Positions 8,040 through 17,336 of a stretch of DNA of 64,000 nucleotides are shown piece by piece; the stretch's first letter is position 1, and the number at the start of each line of letters is the position of its first letter. Source of the DNA: Persicitalea sp963803495 (GTDB lineage Bacteria > Bacteroidota > Bacteroidia > Cytophagales > Spirosomataceae); contig CAWDMP010000002.1 in the NCBI GenBank assembly GCA_963803495.1, positions 2,604,001 to 2,668,000 of the forward strand. The letters run 5' to 3'. The notes under the pieces were generated by a model that saw only the letters and a program-made list of their open reading frames with translations, made no database searches and was not told where the DNA came from. A program made the translations under genes and the position numbers.

Positions 8040-9104
8040 TTGATAGGTGAATAAAGTCATAAACTTTGTAGTTTGCAATTATGAGCGCAAAATACAAACC
8101 ATCAGATTATGAAGTGCTTCGCCGCCGCTGTGTGGAGTTGAAAGAAACCGGCTGGCGGCAGAAGGACATCGCCTCGGCCTTGGGTCTTACCGAGGGATGG
8201 GTGAGCCAGACCCTGAAGAAGTACCGCGAGCAGGGGCCGGACGGCCTTCTGGCCCGCAAGCCCACTGGCTCGCCCCCCAAGATAACGGCGCAGGAGTTGT
8301 CGCAATTGGTCGAGGAACTGAACCTGGGCGCGGTCAGTCACGGCTTCCCGGGCCACGTCTGGACGCGTGGCCGCGTCAATGTTGTGATCGGCAGGCTCTT
8401 TGGCGTCAGTTACGACCCGACGCAGGTGGGGCGGCTGTTGAAAAAGGCGGGGTGGAGTTTACAAAAGCCCGCCAAAAAGGCCCGCCAGCAAAACGCAGGG
8501 AAGGTTCAGCAGTGGCGTGAGGAAACGGTGCCGGATTTAAAAAAAAGCTGAGGATGAAAATCGTGTAATCGTATATGTCGATGAATCAGGGTTCTACCTG
8601 CTACCCTTCCTTAGTCGCACTTGGGCGCCGAAAGGCCAGACTCCCATTATCGAGGAGAAAGCAGGCAGGGATCACCTGAGTCTGATCGCCGCGATGGCCC
8701 CCAACGGACGGCTGTACGTCGGCGGGCAAAACAAGGCTTACAACGGCGAAGGGGTGGTCAGCTTTCTGGAGTACCTGTGCCGCAAATACCGTCGCAAGAA
8801 TCTGATAGTCGTCTGGGACGGCGCGACAATCCACCGCTGCCAGCAGGTCAAGGACTTCCTGGCGCGCAAGAAGGGCAGGGTCCACCTGGTCGCCTTGCCA
8901 GGATACAGCCCCGAACTAAACCCCGTCGAGCTACTATGGAGCCAATTGAAAAGAGACCTGAAAAATCGAGTATTCCTCAGTCTGGAGGATCTGGCTGAGG
9001 TGTTGATAGAAAAACTCGAAGAGTTCAGGAAAGACACGAAACTGATCATCTCATTCTTCCACAAGAAGGAGGTGGCTTTCTTTACAGGTTAATTCACCTA
9101 TCAA
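8040..9104 (+). mobile_element. IS630-family element, inner copy
   Basis: 1065 bp, starting TTGATAGGTGAAT and ending CACCTATCAA, flanked by TA at 8038-8039 and 9105-9106. It entered the leader of the outer copy in opposite orientation, between that copy's terminal repeat and its transposase start. The two copies are similar but clearly diverged, so this is not a recent duplication of one into the other. Confidence 0.85.
8081..9092 (+). CDS. IS630 transposase, inner copy, two frames joined by slippage at A8
   Basis: N-terminal frame 8081-8551 begins MSAKYKPSDYEVLRRRCVEL and carries the helix-turn-helix; the catalytic frame continues to 9092 with VDESGF, VVWDGATIH and NPVELLW. The join is the A8 run at 8539-8546 followed by AGCTGA, identical in kind to the outer copy. 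The second frame lacks its own good start, so the fusion protein is probably the active form. All three catalytic acids are present, so the element may be active. Confidence 0.85.
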
Positions 9105-9160
9105 TAAAATAATTTATGACTTAATTCACCCATCAATAACGTCTTTACTAGCAACTATAA

Positions 9161-9811
9161 ATGGGAAAAATTCTCTCGGCAGTCAAAGAGGGCTTTAAAA
9201 AAGGTTGGTTGGAGGGTAAAACAGAAACTGATAGCTTTCTTAATATCTCTACTGAGGTCGGAAAAAGACTTGCTAAACCTATTGGTTCCTTTCCTTTTTT
9301 GATTTATTTTATTGTAATTACTATTTTGATGGGATTGGCTGGTGTCTTTACAACAATACACCAAGAATTTCAAAAAGACAGTGATTATGTGAGTCATGCA
9401 AACATAACTCTTAGTATTGCAACGTATTTTATCGCTTTACTAGCGTCATCTTCTACTGATTTAATCTTTCTGAAAGAAGAGGAAGAGTCAGCTAAGCAGT
9501 TAAAGCATTTGGGAGTTGCAATGCTACTTCTGGGTGTTGGCCTTTTTTGGTTGTCTGTTATATTTCCTAATTATGCATTTGATTTTTTGTTTGATATCCC
9601 ATTAATATCAGATATTTTCGATTTCGATATCTCCCCAATCTTTGTCTATTATATTCCTCCGATTATAGGTACTTCTCTAGCATTATTCGCTTGGTGGATC
9701 GCAAATGCGAATAATCCGAACTTTAATATGGAGATTGTTCCAGAAAATGCGACACCAGGTTCCGACGAAATAGGACCGGACGATACAGCTACTGACAAGT
9801 ATAACATTTGA
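9161..9811 (+). CDS. Four-TM membrane protein of the dnd-like island, unknown function
   Basis: 216 residues with four predicted membrane segments at about 45-67, 83-105, 119-138 and 163-186, a basic N-terminus and a polar acidic C-terminal tail. I recognise no family. Its ATG would have overlapped the original end of the HNH-domain-like gene before the IS630 insertion, and its stop abuts the DGQHR gene, so it belonged to the dndC operon. Codon use is strongly AT-rich, unlike the GC-rich surroundings, pointing to transfer. A membrane effector or anchor is conceivable but not shown. Confidence 0.7.
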   Translation: MGKILSAVKEGFKKGWLEGKTETDSFLNISTEVGKRLAKPIGSFPFLIYFIVITILMGLAGVFTTIHQEFQKDSDYVSHANITLSIATYFIALLASSSTDLIFLKEEEESAKQLKHLGVAMLLLGVGLFWLSVIFPNYAFDFLFDIPLISDIFDFDISPIFVYYIPPIIGTSLALFAWWIANANNPNFNMEIVPENATPGSDEIGPDDTATDKYNI

Positions 9812-9816
9812 TTGTC

Positions 9817-11118
9817 ATGAATAATTTTTTAGAACTTGATGCTTTTTCTGTAATACAGCCATTTCAGGAATTTTACGTGTGTGCTATCAATGCTGATAAG
9901 TTACTTGATATAGTATATACTGATCCAATAAGGTACGATAAAGAGGGTAAGCTAGTCGGCATACAGAGAACATTAGATGAGAAGAAGAGAGTTAAGGAAA
10001 TAAAAGAATTCGTAGAGGGCGTGGATTCAGCGTTTCCTAACTCGATTATTCTGTCCGCAAATTGGGATGAAGATGGATTTAACATTGAAAATGAGAAGCT
10101 TAGATGGAAATTTGACAGGGAGAGAAATAAGTTAATTATTCCCACACGCGAGAGACTGGCTTCAGTAATTGATGGGCAACATAGACTTTATGGTTTTAAA
10201 GATGCCAATGAGGAAGCAAGAAAAATGCAGCTTCTTTGCTCAGTTTATATTGATTTACCCAACTCTTTGCAGGCGTATTTGTTCGCTACAATCAACTCAA
10301 CTCAAAAGAAGGTAGACAAAAGCTTAGCATACGAACAGTTTGGATACAATATTGATTTCGAGCCACCCGAATCTTGGTCTCCTGATAAATTAGCTATTGC
10401 ACTTTACAAAAAATTTAATACAGAGTCTGGTCCATTTTATAGACATATTAAGATGGCTCCCCAGGTCGATGATGCAATATTACTAGCAATTAAGGAGTCT
10501 GGATGGGCTGTTTCTAACGCTACAATTGTAGATGGTATTTTACGTATGATCTCCTCTAATCCAAAAAGAGACAAGTATCTACTTCAACAAATACCTATAA
10601 AAGAAAGAAAGCGATCCCTACTCAATCCAGATAATAAAAGATCCAGAGAGCTTTTCCCGTTCTTGAATAAAGATAAATCACCTTTGCGAGAACTATACCT
10701 AAATGTAGAAGATATAGTTATTTACAAAATAATTTATAATTTTTTTGAAGCCGCTTTTGAATCACTAGATTTAACGAACCCTTCAAAATCGATTCTTACA
10801 AAAACTATTGGTATACAAGGTTTATTTGATGCGCTAAAAAAAGTACTTGAAGCAGACATCTCGAATGTTAATGGAGATCTTGAACAAGTTAATTTTAAAA
10901 AACAATATTACATAGAAAAGTTTAAGAGAATCATTAATGTAGACCTTGGAGAAGATTTTTTTGCACGTTTTTCCAATATTGGTAGAAGTCAGATTACTGA
11001 TGTTTTTCTTTTAGCAAATGGATATATATCATCCATTAGTAAACAAGATATGTCTGATAGAGAAAAGACTAGATTCGAATATCTAGCAAAACTTCAAGAG
11101 TTCATTAAGAAAAATTAG
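9817..11118 (+). CDS. DndB-like DGQHR-domain protein
   Basis: 433 residues with the diagnostic VIDGQHRLYGFKDANEEARK at about residues 120-139. DGQHR proteins include DndB, the regulator of phosphorothioation, and related proteins of modification islands; the fold is ParB-like. The ATG at 9817 (MNNFLELDAF) is preferred over a TTG at 9808. It follows the 4-TM gene with almost no gap and is equally AT-rich. It converges on the cysteine desulfurase gene with a 3-base gap. I call it DndB-like and not DndB because only the central motif region is clearly shared. Confidence 0.8.
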   Translation: MNNFLELDAFSVIQPFQEFYVCAINADKLLDIVYTDPIRYDKEGKLVGIQRTLDEKKRVKEIKEFVEGVDSAFPNSIILSANWDEDGFNIENEKLRWKFDRERNKLIIPTRERLASVIDGQHRLYGFKDANEEARKMQLLCSVYIDLPNSLQAYLFATINSTQKKVDKSLAYEQFGYNIDFEPPESWSPDKLAIALYKKFNTESGPFYRHIKMAPQVDDAILLAIKESGWAVSNATIVDGILRMISSNPKRDKYLLQQIPIKERKRSLLNPDNKRSRELFPFLNKDKSPLRELYLNVEDIVIYKIIYNFFEAAFESLDLTNPSKSILTKTIGIQGLFDALKKVLEADISNVNGDLEQVNFKKQYYIEKFKRIINVDLGEDFFARFSNIGRSQITDVFLLANGYISSISKQDMSDREKTRFEYLAKLQEFIKKN

Positions 11119-11121
11119 AAT

Positions 11122-12258
11122 TCAACTTACCATTGCCCGCAAATCCTCTGCAATCTTACTCACCGATTCCAACGTTACCAAAATATCATCCTCAACACTA
11201 AACCTTCCCAAACTAAACCGTAGACAAGAAAACGCATCCGTTTCATTCAAGCCAAGCGCTAACAGTACGTGCGAGGGTTCGATAGAGGCCGCTGTACAGG
11301 CCGAACCATTGGATATGGCAATGTCTTCCAATCCCATAATCAGCGCGTCGGAGTCGCAGCCTTGTAGAAGAATATTCGTCACATTGTAAAGGCGGTGTTC
11401 GCGGCTACCGTTTACTTTTGTTCCTTCAATTTTAAGCAATTCACTTTCCAGCGTGTCGCGGAGTTTACCCACGCGCTCGGCATCCGTGAATAGTTGGTTT
11501 TGCGTTAGTTCAGCGGCCATCCCTATGCCTACGATACCGGGTACATTGAGCGTACCCGAGCGCTTGCCACTTTCGTGACCACCGCCGTGCAGCAGCGCTT
11601 CCAACTTAACGTGCCGTTGCCGCACGTATAATCCGCCTACGCCCTTGGGACCGTAAAACTTGTGGGCAGAAAAGGGCATTAGGTCAATTCCCAAATCAGC
11701 TACGCTGAGTGGCATCTTGCCAACGGCTTGCGTTCCGTCAGTCATAAATAGTGCACCCGCCGCGTGGGTTAGGTCAGCAATTGCCTTGATGGGCTGAATG
11801 GTGCCCAACTCATTGTTCACCAGCATCACCGAAACCAAGATAGTATCAGGCCGCAAGGCGGCTTCAAGTACCGCTAAATCTAACAATCCATCCGGCTGCA
11901 CGGGCAAATACGTGACTTCAAATCCTTTTGTTTCGAGATACTTGCAGACATCCAAAACGGCCGAATGCTCCGTTTGCAGCGTGATGATGTGCTTTCCTTT
12001 CGACGTGTAGCGTTCAGCTACGCCTTTGAGGGCGGCGTTGATAGCCTCGGTAGCCCCGGAGGTAAAGACAATTTCGTTGCTTTTAGCTCCAATCAAATCC
12101 GCTACTTGCTGCCGCGCTTTTTTTACAGCATCGCTGGCTCGCTTCCCAAACGGATGCGTCGAGGCGGCATTGGCAAAATCATCCGTCAAGTACGGCATCA
12201 TGGCCTCAAGCACACGCGGGTCGATGCGAGTCGTGGCGTTGTTATCGAGATAAATCAT
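11122..12258 (-). CDS. Cysteine desulfurase (IscS/NifS/DndA type)
   Basis: PLP enzyme that takes sulfur from cysteine and passes it on as persulfide. Class V aminotransferase start YLDNNATTRIDPRVLEAM, cofactor lysine in SAHKFYGPKGVGG (about residue 200) and catalytic cysteine in ISNGSACTAASIEPSH (about 325). 378 residues. It faces the DGQHR gene tail to tail. In Dnd systems such an enzyme (DndA) supplies sulfur to DndC, and the position fits. Its base composition is closer to the chromosome than to the AT-rich neighbours, so it could instead be the host's general desulfurase recruited by the island. Confidence 0.92.
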   Translation of the reverse strand: MIYLDNNATTRIDPRVLEAMMPYLTDDFANAASTHPFGKRASDAVKKARQQVADLIGAKSNEIVFTSGATEAINAALKGVAERYTSKGKHIITLQTEHSAVLDVCKYLETKGFEVTYLPVQPDGLLDLAVLEAALRPDTILVSVMLVNNELGTIQPIKAIADLTHAAGALFMTDGTQAVGKMPLSVADLGIDLMPFSAHKFYGPKGVGGLYVRQRHVKLEALLHGGGHESGKRSGTLNVPGIVGIGMAAELTQNQLFTDAERVGKLRDTLESELLKIEGTKVNGSREHRLYNVTNILLQGCDSDALIMGLEDIAISNGSACTAASIEPSHVLLALGLNETDAFSCLRFSLGRFSVEDDILVTLESVSKIAEDLRAMVS

Positions 12259-12449
12259 TCTAAGAAATTCCAGTTCATTACTTCGGTACTGGTACGTTCA
12301 ACACAAGCTTTCTTTTTTTAATGCCGGTACTCAGTGGAAGTGACACTAAGATAGCGCAATTGTTGTGAGCGTTTCCATGAAAAGACTCTCTAAAATTTCT
12401 TCCTGGAACGCCAGCCCGGTCCTTTCCTCCCTCCTCCTTTCCTCCAAAA

Positions 12450-13325
12450 TCAAAACAATTCCCCCGTCCCCACCACCGCCACCTTCCCCGCCTCGTACCC
12501 CAGCATCGCCTGCTTCCGCGCCGTGCCCCAGCGGTACCCGCCCAAACCACCCGATTTTTGCAACACGCGGTGGCAGGGGATAAGGTAGGCCAGGCGGTTG
12601 CTGCCGATGGCGGTACCCACAGCGCGGGCGGCGGTGGGTTGGCCGATGGCGCGGGCCACGTCGTCGTAGCTGACGAGTCGTCCCGCCGGAATCCGCAGCA
12701 GTGCTTCCCAGACTTTGATCTGAAAATTGGTACCGCGCAGCAGGGCCGTGAGCGGCTTTTCGGGTGGCGTTTGGGCAAAAAAGAGTTGGTGAATGTAGGG
12801 CAAAGTCGCCGGGGCATCGGGCGTCCAGTCAGCGTGCGGCCAATCCGACTGCAGTTGCGCCACAAAATCCCCGGCGGTATCGGTGTCGTGCAAAAAGCGC
12901 AATTCGGTGATGCCGCGCTCGGTAACGGCGATGAGGCAAGCCCCAAAAGGCGTGTCGTGGACGCCGTAACGCACCGTTACGCCCGCGCCCAACGCCCGGA
13001 ACTCGGCGGGCGTCATGGCCTCGTAGGTCACAAACAAATCGTGTAAGCGGCTCGGGCTCGACAGTCCGGCTTCGTGCGTGGTTTCGAGCAGATTAGCCGA
13101 AGTCGCCAGTTGGGCTTTGGCGTATTCTTTGGTCAGGAAGCGCACGAACCGTTGCGGACTCGTCCCCGCCCAGCGCGTGAACAACCGCTGAAAATGGTAC
13201 TCTGATAAGCCGACATGGTCGGCAATCTGACGCAGCGAGGGCTGGGTTTTGTAGTTTTCTTCGATAAAGCGGATGGCTTTTTCGATGCGCTGGTAGTCGG
13301 GTAGCGCGGTGGTGGCTTCTTCCAT
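12450..13325 (-). CDS. Ada/Ogt-like methylated-DNA cysteine methyltransferase with AraC domain
   Basis: An N-terminal AraC-type helix-turn-helix (QIADHVGLSEYHFQRLFTRW) is joined to an O6-alkylguanine-DNA alkyltransferase domain with the active-site motif IPCHRV and the helix-turn-helix arginine region RAVGTAIGSN. It removes alkyl groups from DNA by transferring them to its own cysteine. There is no N-terminal zinc domain as in E. coli Ada, so it is a two-domain form common in Bacteroidota. Start ATG at 13325 gives 291 residues. The spacer 12259-12449 shows no gene. Confidence 0.9.
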   Translation of the reverse strand: MEEATTALPDYQRIEKAIRFIEENYKTQPSLRQIADHVGLSEYHFQRLFTRWAGTSPQRFVRFLTKEYAKAQLATSANLLETTHEAGLSSPSRLHDLFVTYEAMTPAEFRALGAGVTVRYGVHDTPFGACLIAVTERGITELRFLHDTDTAGDFVAQLQSDWPHADWTPDAPATLPYIHQLFFAQTPPEKPLTALLRGTNFQIKVWEALLRIPAGRLVSYDDVARAIGQPTAARAVGTAIGSNRLAYLIPCHRVLQKSGGLGGYRWGTARKQAMLGYEAGKVAVVGTGELF

Positions 13326-13402
13326 GATCGGCGGTTTGTTTTGGGTCAAAGGTACCGCCGCCGGGAAGGGGTTGCAATCTGGATTTTGCTGTTTTCACCA
13401 AG

Positions 13403-13810
13403 TCAAGTATTGGCGACGCTGTGAGCGGCAAACCACGCGCGGCACTCATCCAGGCTGGATTCGCCGGAAGCTAGTTTGAGGATAAAAGCGTAAAGATCGT
13501 CGTCTGGCAACGATCTATTCAGGCGCATTCCGTTCAGTTTGAGGAAAAGCAATCCTGCTTCCAAGCCAGTGCGTTTGTTGCCATCGGTAAAAATGTGGTT
13601 GCCTATGATATTGAAGCAATACAATGCTGCTTTATCAGCAATGGTCGGATAGAGCGGCGCACCGAACATTTCGGCCTGTACCGCTTCAAGTAAATAATCC
13701 AGGTTTTCTTCGTGCAGGAAGTTATGCGGCGGCATATAGTTACCGCCGTGTTCCTCAACTGTTCTTTGGTTGATGAAAATAACGTCCTCTTTTTCCAGGT
13801 AACCTATCAT
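13403..13810 (-). CDS. doc: Doc-family (Fic fold) toxin
   Basis: Death-on-curing toxin; family members modify EF-Tu (phosphorylation) or other targets. The Fic motif reads HIFTDGNKRTGL, with the catalytic His and the NKR nucleotide-binding part intact; the Doc start with EEHGGNYMPPHNFLHEENLD is also typical. 135 residues, full length. The start codon overlaps the stop of the upstream antitoxin gene, so both are translated together. Confidence 0.92.
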   Translation of the reverse strand: MIGYLEKEDVIFINQRTVEEHGGNYMPPHNFLHEENLDYLLEAVQAEMFGAPLYPTIADKAALYCFNIIGNHIFTDGNKRTGLEAGLLFLKLNGMRLNRSLPDDDLYAFILKLASGESSLDECRAWFAAHSVANT

Positions 13811-14001
13811 CAGGCCAGCGCTTTGAACACTTCGCCGTACTCGTCAAAATCTTCCTTGACGATCTCTTCGATCCGTTGTCTTCTGGTCTTGTTAAGCTTT
13901 TCTTTTAACTCCGAAAGCAGTGCCTGTACATAGTCAGGCTCCTTCTCGGCGAGCTCGATCAAAGACTTCTTCAATACCTCTTTATCAATTACAGTCGTCA
14001 T
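13810..14001 (-). CDS. Antitoxin partner of Doc
   Basis: 63-residue, highly charged, helix-rich protein (KEVLKKSLIELAEKEPDYVQ) directly upstream of and overlapping doc. It is not a recognisable Phd sequence, but the order (antitoxin first, coupled start) and size fit. Likely binds and inhibits the toxin and may bind the promoter at about 14042. Confidence 0.75.
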   Translation of the reverse strand: MTTVIDKEVLKKSLIELAEKEPDYVQALLSELKEKLNKTRRQRIEEIVKEDFDEYGEVFKALA

Positions 14002-14041
14002 GATTTTTACTTTTGAAACGTCCTTGAACTCCTTCTTCGTT

Positions 14042-14049
14042 CAAATATA
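14042..14049 (-). promoter_or_regulatory. -7 promoter box of antitoxin-doc operon
   Basis: Minus-strand TATATTTG fits the consensus TAnnTTTG and lies about 40 bases before the antitoxin ATG. No good -33 box is seen at standard spacing. Confidence 0.4.
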
Positions 14050-14192
14050 CGCAAAGCCTGACGAAACCGAACGGCAGCAACCAAGCTTCCCAATTTCGCA
14101 ATCGGCTACAGAATCGCTTATTTTGTCGAGTCAAGAAAACGAAGTACCCGTTTTTTCGTTTTCAACTCATGCCAAAACACCTTTCATTCCCG

Positions 14193-15788
14193 ATGAACAA
14201 ATACCTACTCGGCGGCCTGCTGCTGACCGCCACGCTGGGCCACGCGCAGGAGGCCGCCACGCCCTACGCTGAAACGATTACGCCCGCCGATCTCAAAAAA
14301 CACCTTGTCATTATCGCCTCCGATAGTTTGGAAGGCCGCGATACGGGTTCGCCCGGCCAGAGGAAGGCCGCCGATTACGTGGCGAAGCACTTCGAGATGT
14401 ACGGCTTGACGCCCCTCGCCACCGACAGCGCGGGGGCGAAGACCTACATGCAGCACTACGACCTGTACCAACGCAGCTACGGCGATGTCCACATACGCGC
14501 CAACGGGCGGACCTTCGATCTGAACATGGACTTCTATCTCAATGGTCTGGTTTCGACCGACGGTGAAGTATCGCTGCCGACCGTCTTTGCGGGTTACGGC
14601 GTGGAATCCACCCCGTACAACGACTATAAGGACTTGGACGTGACGGGCAAGGCCGTCGTGATTATGGAAGGTGAGCCGCAGGAAAAGGGCGGCAAATACC
14701 TCATCAACGGCACCGAGGAGGCGTCGAGCTGGAGCGGTCCGCAGTCGTGGCAGAAGAAGGCCGCCCTGGCTTTGGCTAAGGGCGCAAAGTACGTATTTAT
14801 GATTTCGGATGAGGACGGCAAAGAGTTCGACCAGGTCGTGAAGCAACGCGAAATGATGTCGAAGCGCATGAATCGGCTGAGCATGAAACCCGTCCAGGAA
14901 TCGCTTACCAACGTGGCGGTGTTCACCGTTTCGCAAGAAGTGGGGGCGGCGTTGCTCCGCACCAAGGAGCGCAAGCTGAAAGAGTTACGGGAGGAAATCA
15001 CGAAAAAAGGCCGTCCGGTGGTGCAGGCTCCGGCGGGTACCGTGTTCCTGAAAGCCGAGCGCAAAAACGAAACCATCGGCACCGAAAACGTGGCGGGTTT
15101 CCTGGAAGGTACCGATAAGAAAGATGAGGTATTGGTCATTTCGGCCCACCTCGACCACATCGGCATCTCGGCCGACGGGCAGATCAACAACGGGGCCGAC
15201 GACGACGGCTCCGGCACGGTGTCGCTGCTGGAACTGGCCGAGGCATTCAGCAAAGCAAAAGCGGAGGGCAAAGGGCCGCGCCGCAGCATTCTGTTCTTGA
15301 ACGTGACGGGCGAGGAGAAAGGCCTGTTCGGCTCGGAGTACTACGCCGAAAACCCACTACTTCCCCTGAAAAACACCATCGCCAACCTCAACATCGACAT
15401 GATCGGCAGGGTAGACAAGGAACACGCCGACGACCCGAAGTACGTGTACCTGATCGGTTCCGACAAACTGTCGTCCGAACTACACGCCATCAGCGAAGCC
15501 GCCAACACGGCCCACGTGGGCTACAAACTCGACTACACTTTCAACGATCCCAAGGACCCCAACCGCTTCTATTACCGCTCCGACCACTACAATTTTGCCA
15601 AGAAGGGCGTCCCGGTGATTTTCTATTTCACAGGCGTCCACGAAGACTACCACCGCCCCGGCGATACCGTCGATAAAATCATGTTCGACAAGCAGGCCCC
15701 CATCGTCAAGCTGGTGTTCTACACCGCCTGGGAACTCGCCAACCGCGATGAGCGGATTGTGGTGGATAGTTCGAAGGAGGGGGGGTAG
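14193..15788 (+). CDS. Secreted M28-family zinc metallopeptidase
   Basis: Aminopeptidase-like enzyme of clan MH. N-terminal signal peptide from the ATG at 14193 (MNKYLLGGLLLTATLGHAQE), so it is exported; the ATG at 14169 would place extra residues before it. A protease-associated (PA) insert spans about 115-260. Zinc ligands are visible in ISAHLDHIG, NGADDDGSGT, NVTGEEKGLFGSEYY, NIDMIGR and HEDYHRPGD. 531 residues. It stands alone on the plus strand. Confidence 0.92.
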   Translation: MNKYLLGGLLLTATLGHAQEAATPYAETITPADLKKHLVIIASDSLEGRDTGSPGQRKAADYVAKHFEMYGLTPLATDSAGAKTYMQHYDLYQRSYGDVHIRANGRTFDLNMDFYLNGLVSTDGEVSLPTVFAGYGVESTPYNDYKDLDVTGKAVVIMEGEPQEKGGKYLINGTEEASSWSGPQSWQKKAALALAKGAKYVFMISDEDGKEFDQVVKQREMMSKRMNRLSMKPVQESLTNVAVFTVSQEVGAALLRTKERKLKELREEITKKGRPVVQAPAGTVFLKAERKNETIGTENVAGFLEGTDKKDEVLVISAHLDHIGISADGQINNGADDDGSGTVSLLELAEAFSKAKAEGKGPRRSILFLNVTGEEKGLFGSEYYAENPLLPLKNTIANLNIDMIGRVDKEHADDPKYVYLIGSDKLSSELHAISEAANTAHVGYKLDYTFNDPKDPNRFYYRSDHYNFAKKGVPVIFYFTGVHEDYHRPGDTVDKIMFDKQAPIVKLVFYTAWELANRDERIVVDSSKEGG

Positions 15789-15980
15789 TTCAAATGTGAG
15801 GGGCAAGGTGGGGTCCAAAGCGGCACAAAGCGCGCAAACGTTTTTTGCAACCAATCCAAGGAGCTCCGACGGTGCAAGCCAGGGGGGGTGGAGCCGGACC
15901 ATGAATAGATCAACAAATAACACGATTCAACAATTATACAATTACACAACAACAACCTCCCCCCAGCCTTCATCGCCACT

Positions 15981-17310
15981 ATGCAAGCGCAACTGGACGC
16001 GGCGGAATTTGCTTCGTTTGAGGCGGCGCTGGAGAGTGCGCCGCCGGTGAGCTTGCGGCTGAATCCTGACAAGCCGGCCTACGATGCGGCAGGGTTGATG
16101 CCGGTGCCTTGGCATCCTCACGGGTACTATTTACCAGAACGGCCGGTTTTTACGCTCGATCCGCTATTTCACGCGGGTGGGTACTACGTGCAAGAGGCGT
16201 CTTCAATGATTTTGCGCGAAGTACTTGGGCAGTTAATACACGCGCCGCGGCCGTTGCGGATTCTGGATCTGTGCGCCGCGCCGGGGGGCAAGAGTACCTT
16301 GCTGGCGTCGTGGATGCCGGAAGGAAGTCTGCTGCTGGCCAATGAAGTGATTCGGGGCCGGGTGGGGGTATTGAAAGAAAACCTCGAACGCTGGGGGCAT
16401 CCGGGTACGTTCACGAGTAGCTACGATCCCGAGAGTTTCGCCAAACTCGACGGCTTTTTTGACCTGGTGCTGGTCGATGCACCCTGCTCGGGCGAAGGGC
16501 TTTTCCGCAAAGATCCCGAGGCCGTGCGCGAGTGGTCGCCGGAGCACGTGCAGCTTTGCGCCGCCCGGCAGCGGCGTATCCTGGCGGCAGCGGCGCGGCT
16601 GGTCACGCCTGGCGGCACGCTGCTCTACAGTACCTGCACCTACAACGAAACCGAAAACGACCAAAATGCCGCCTGGCTATCGGAAACCAGTGGCCTGGTA
16701 CCGCTTACGCTGGATATTCCCGCTGACTGGGGCGTGGCGGCCCGACAGCCCGGCTACCAATGTTACCCGCACCGCTTGCGGGGCGAGGGCTTCTACTTCG
16801 CCGCTTTCCGCCAAACGCAAGGCCAGGACTTTCGGGGAAAGCCTTCACGTTACATGTCCGGCTTAGCGCGCCTCGCCCGCGCGAAGAGGCGGCCTGGCCA
16901 ACTGGCTCACCGAGTCTGCCGACGCGTTTTTCCTGCAACGCCCCGATGGTACCGTGCTGTTCGCACCCGCCGACCTCCGCGCGGATTTGATGCTGCTCGA
17001 CGCCGCTCTGCCGCAAGGCGTGTGGCTTCGCGAAATGGGCGAATTCAAGGGCAAAGACTTCATCCCGGCGCAAGGACTTGCCATGAGTACTTTGATAAAC
17101 GCCAGGCTACCCGCCGCCGCCCTGGACCGCGACACAGCTTTGAAATTCCTGAAAAAAGAAAATATCGTGCTGCCCGAGGGTACCCCCAAAGGCTGGCTCC
17201 TGGCGCAATACGAGGGCTTGAATCTGGGCTGGATGAAGAATTTGGACAATCGGGTCAACAATTATTTGCCCAAAGATTGGCGCATCAGGATGGATATTCG
17301 GGAGGTGTAA
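15981..17310 (+). CDS. RsmF/NOL1-NOP2-Sun family rRNA m5C methyltransferase, one frameshift
   Basis: SAM-dependent methyltransferase that makes 5-methylcytosine in rRNA (RsmF acts on 16S). SAM site DLCAAPGGKSTLLASW, catalytic DAPCSGEGLFRKDP and STCTYNETEND are intact. After residue about 295 the frame changes: the C-terminal RNA-binding part (LANWLTESADAFFLQRPDG through VNNYLPKDWRIRMDIREV) is in another frame, with the switch between about 16866 and 16890. The first frame continues open into the next gene only by chance. The downstream frame is well conserved, so a single-base sequence error is likely. Confidence 0.8.
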
Positions 17311-17336
17311 GCCAGATTCTTTCTAACTTGCCGCCT

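Larger units (their letters stand above)
7004..9136 (-). mobile_element. IS630-family element, outer copy, interrupted by a second copy
   Basis: Ends read TTGATAGGTGAATTA (left) and TAATTCACCCATCAA (right), an inverted pair, flanked by TA at 7002-7003 and 9137-9138 as IS630/Tc1-mariner elements require. The transposase lies on the minus strand. A second element sits in its leader at a TA (8038-8039 / 9105-9106). Removing the inner copy and one TA leaves 1066 bp, against 1065 bp for the inner copy, which supports these boundaries. Confidence 0.85.

Noticed and set aside
12278..12946. A 222-residue protein on the minus strand overlapping the Ada-like gene
   Set aside because: It is Pro/Arg-rich and antisense-frame in character, and lies inside the well-conserved methyltransferase domain.
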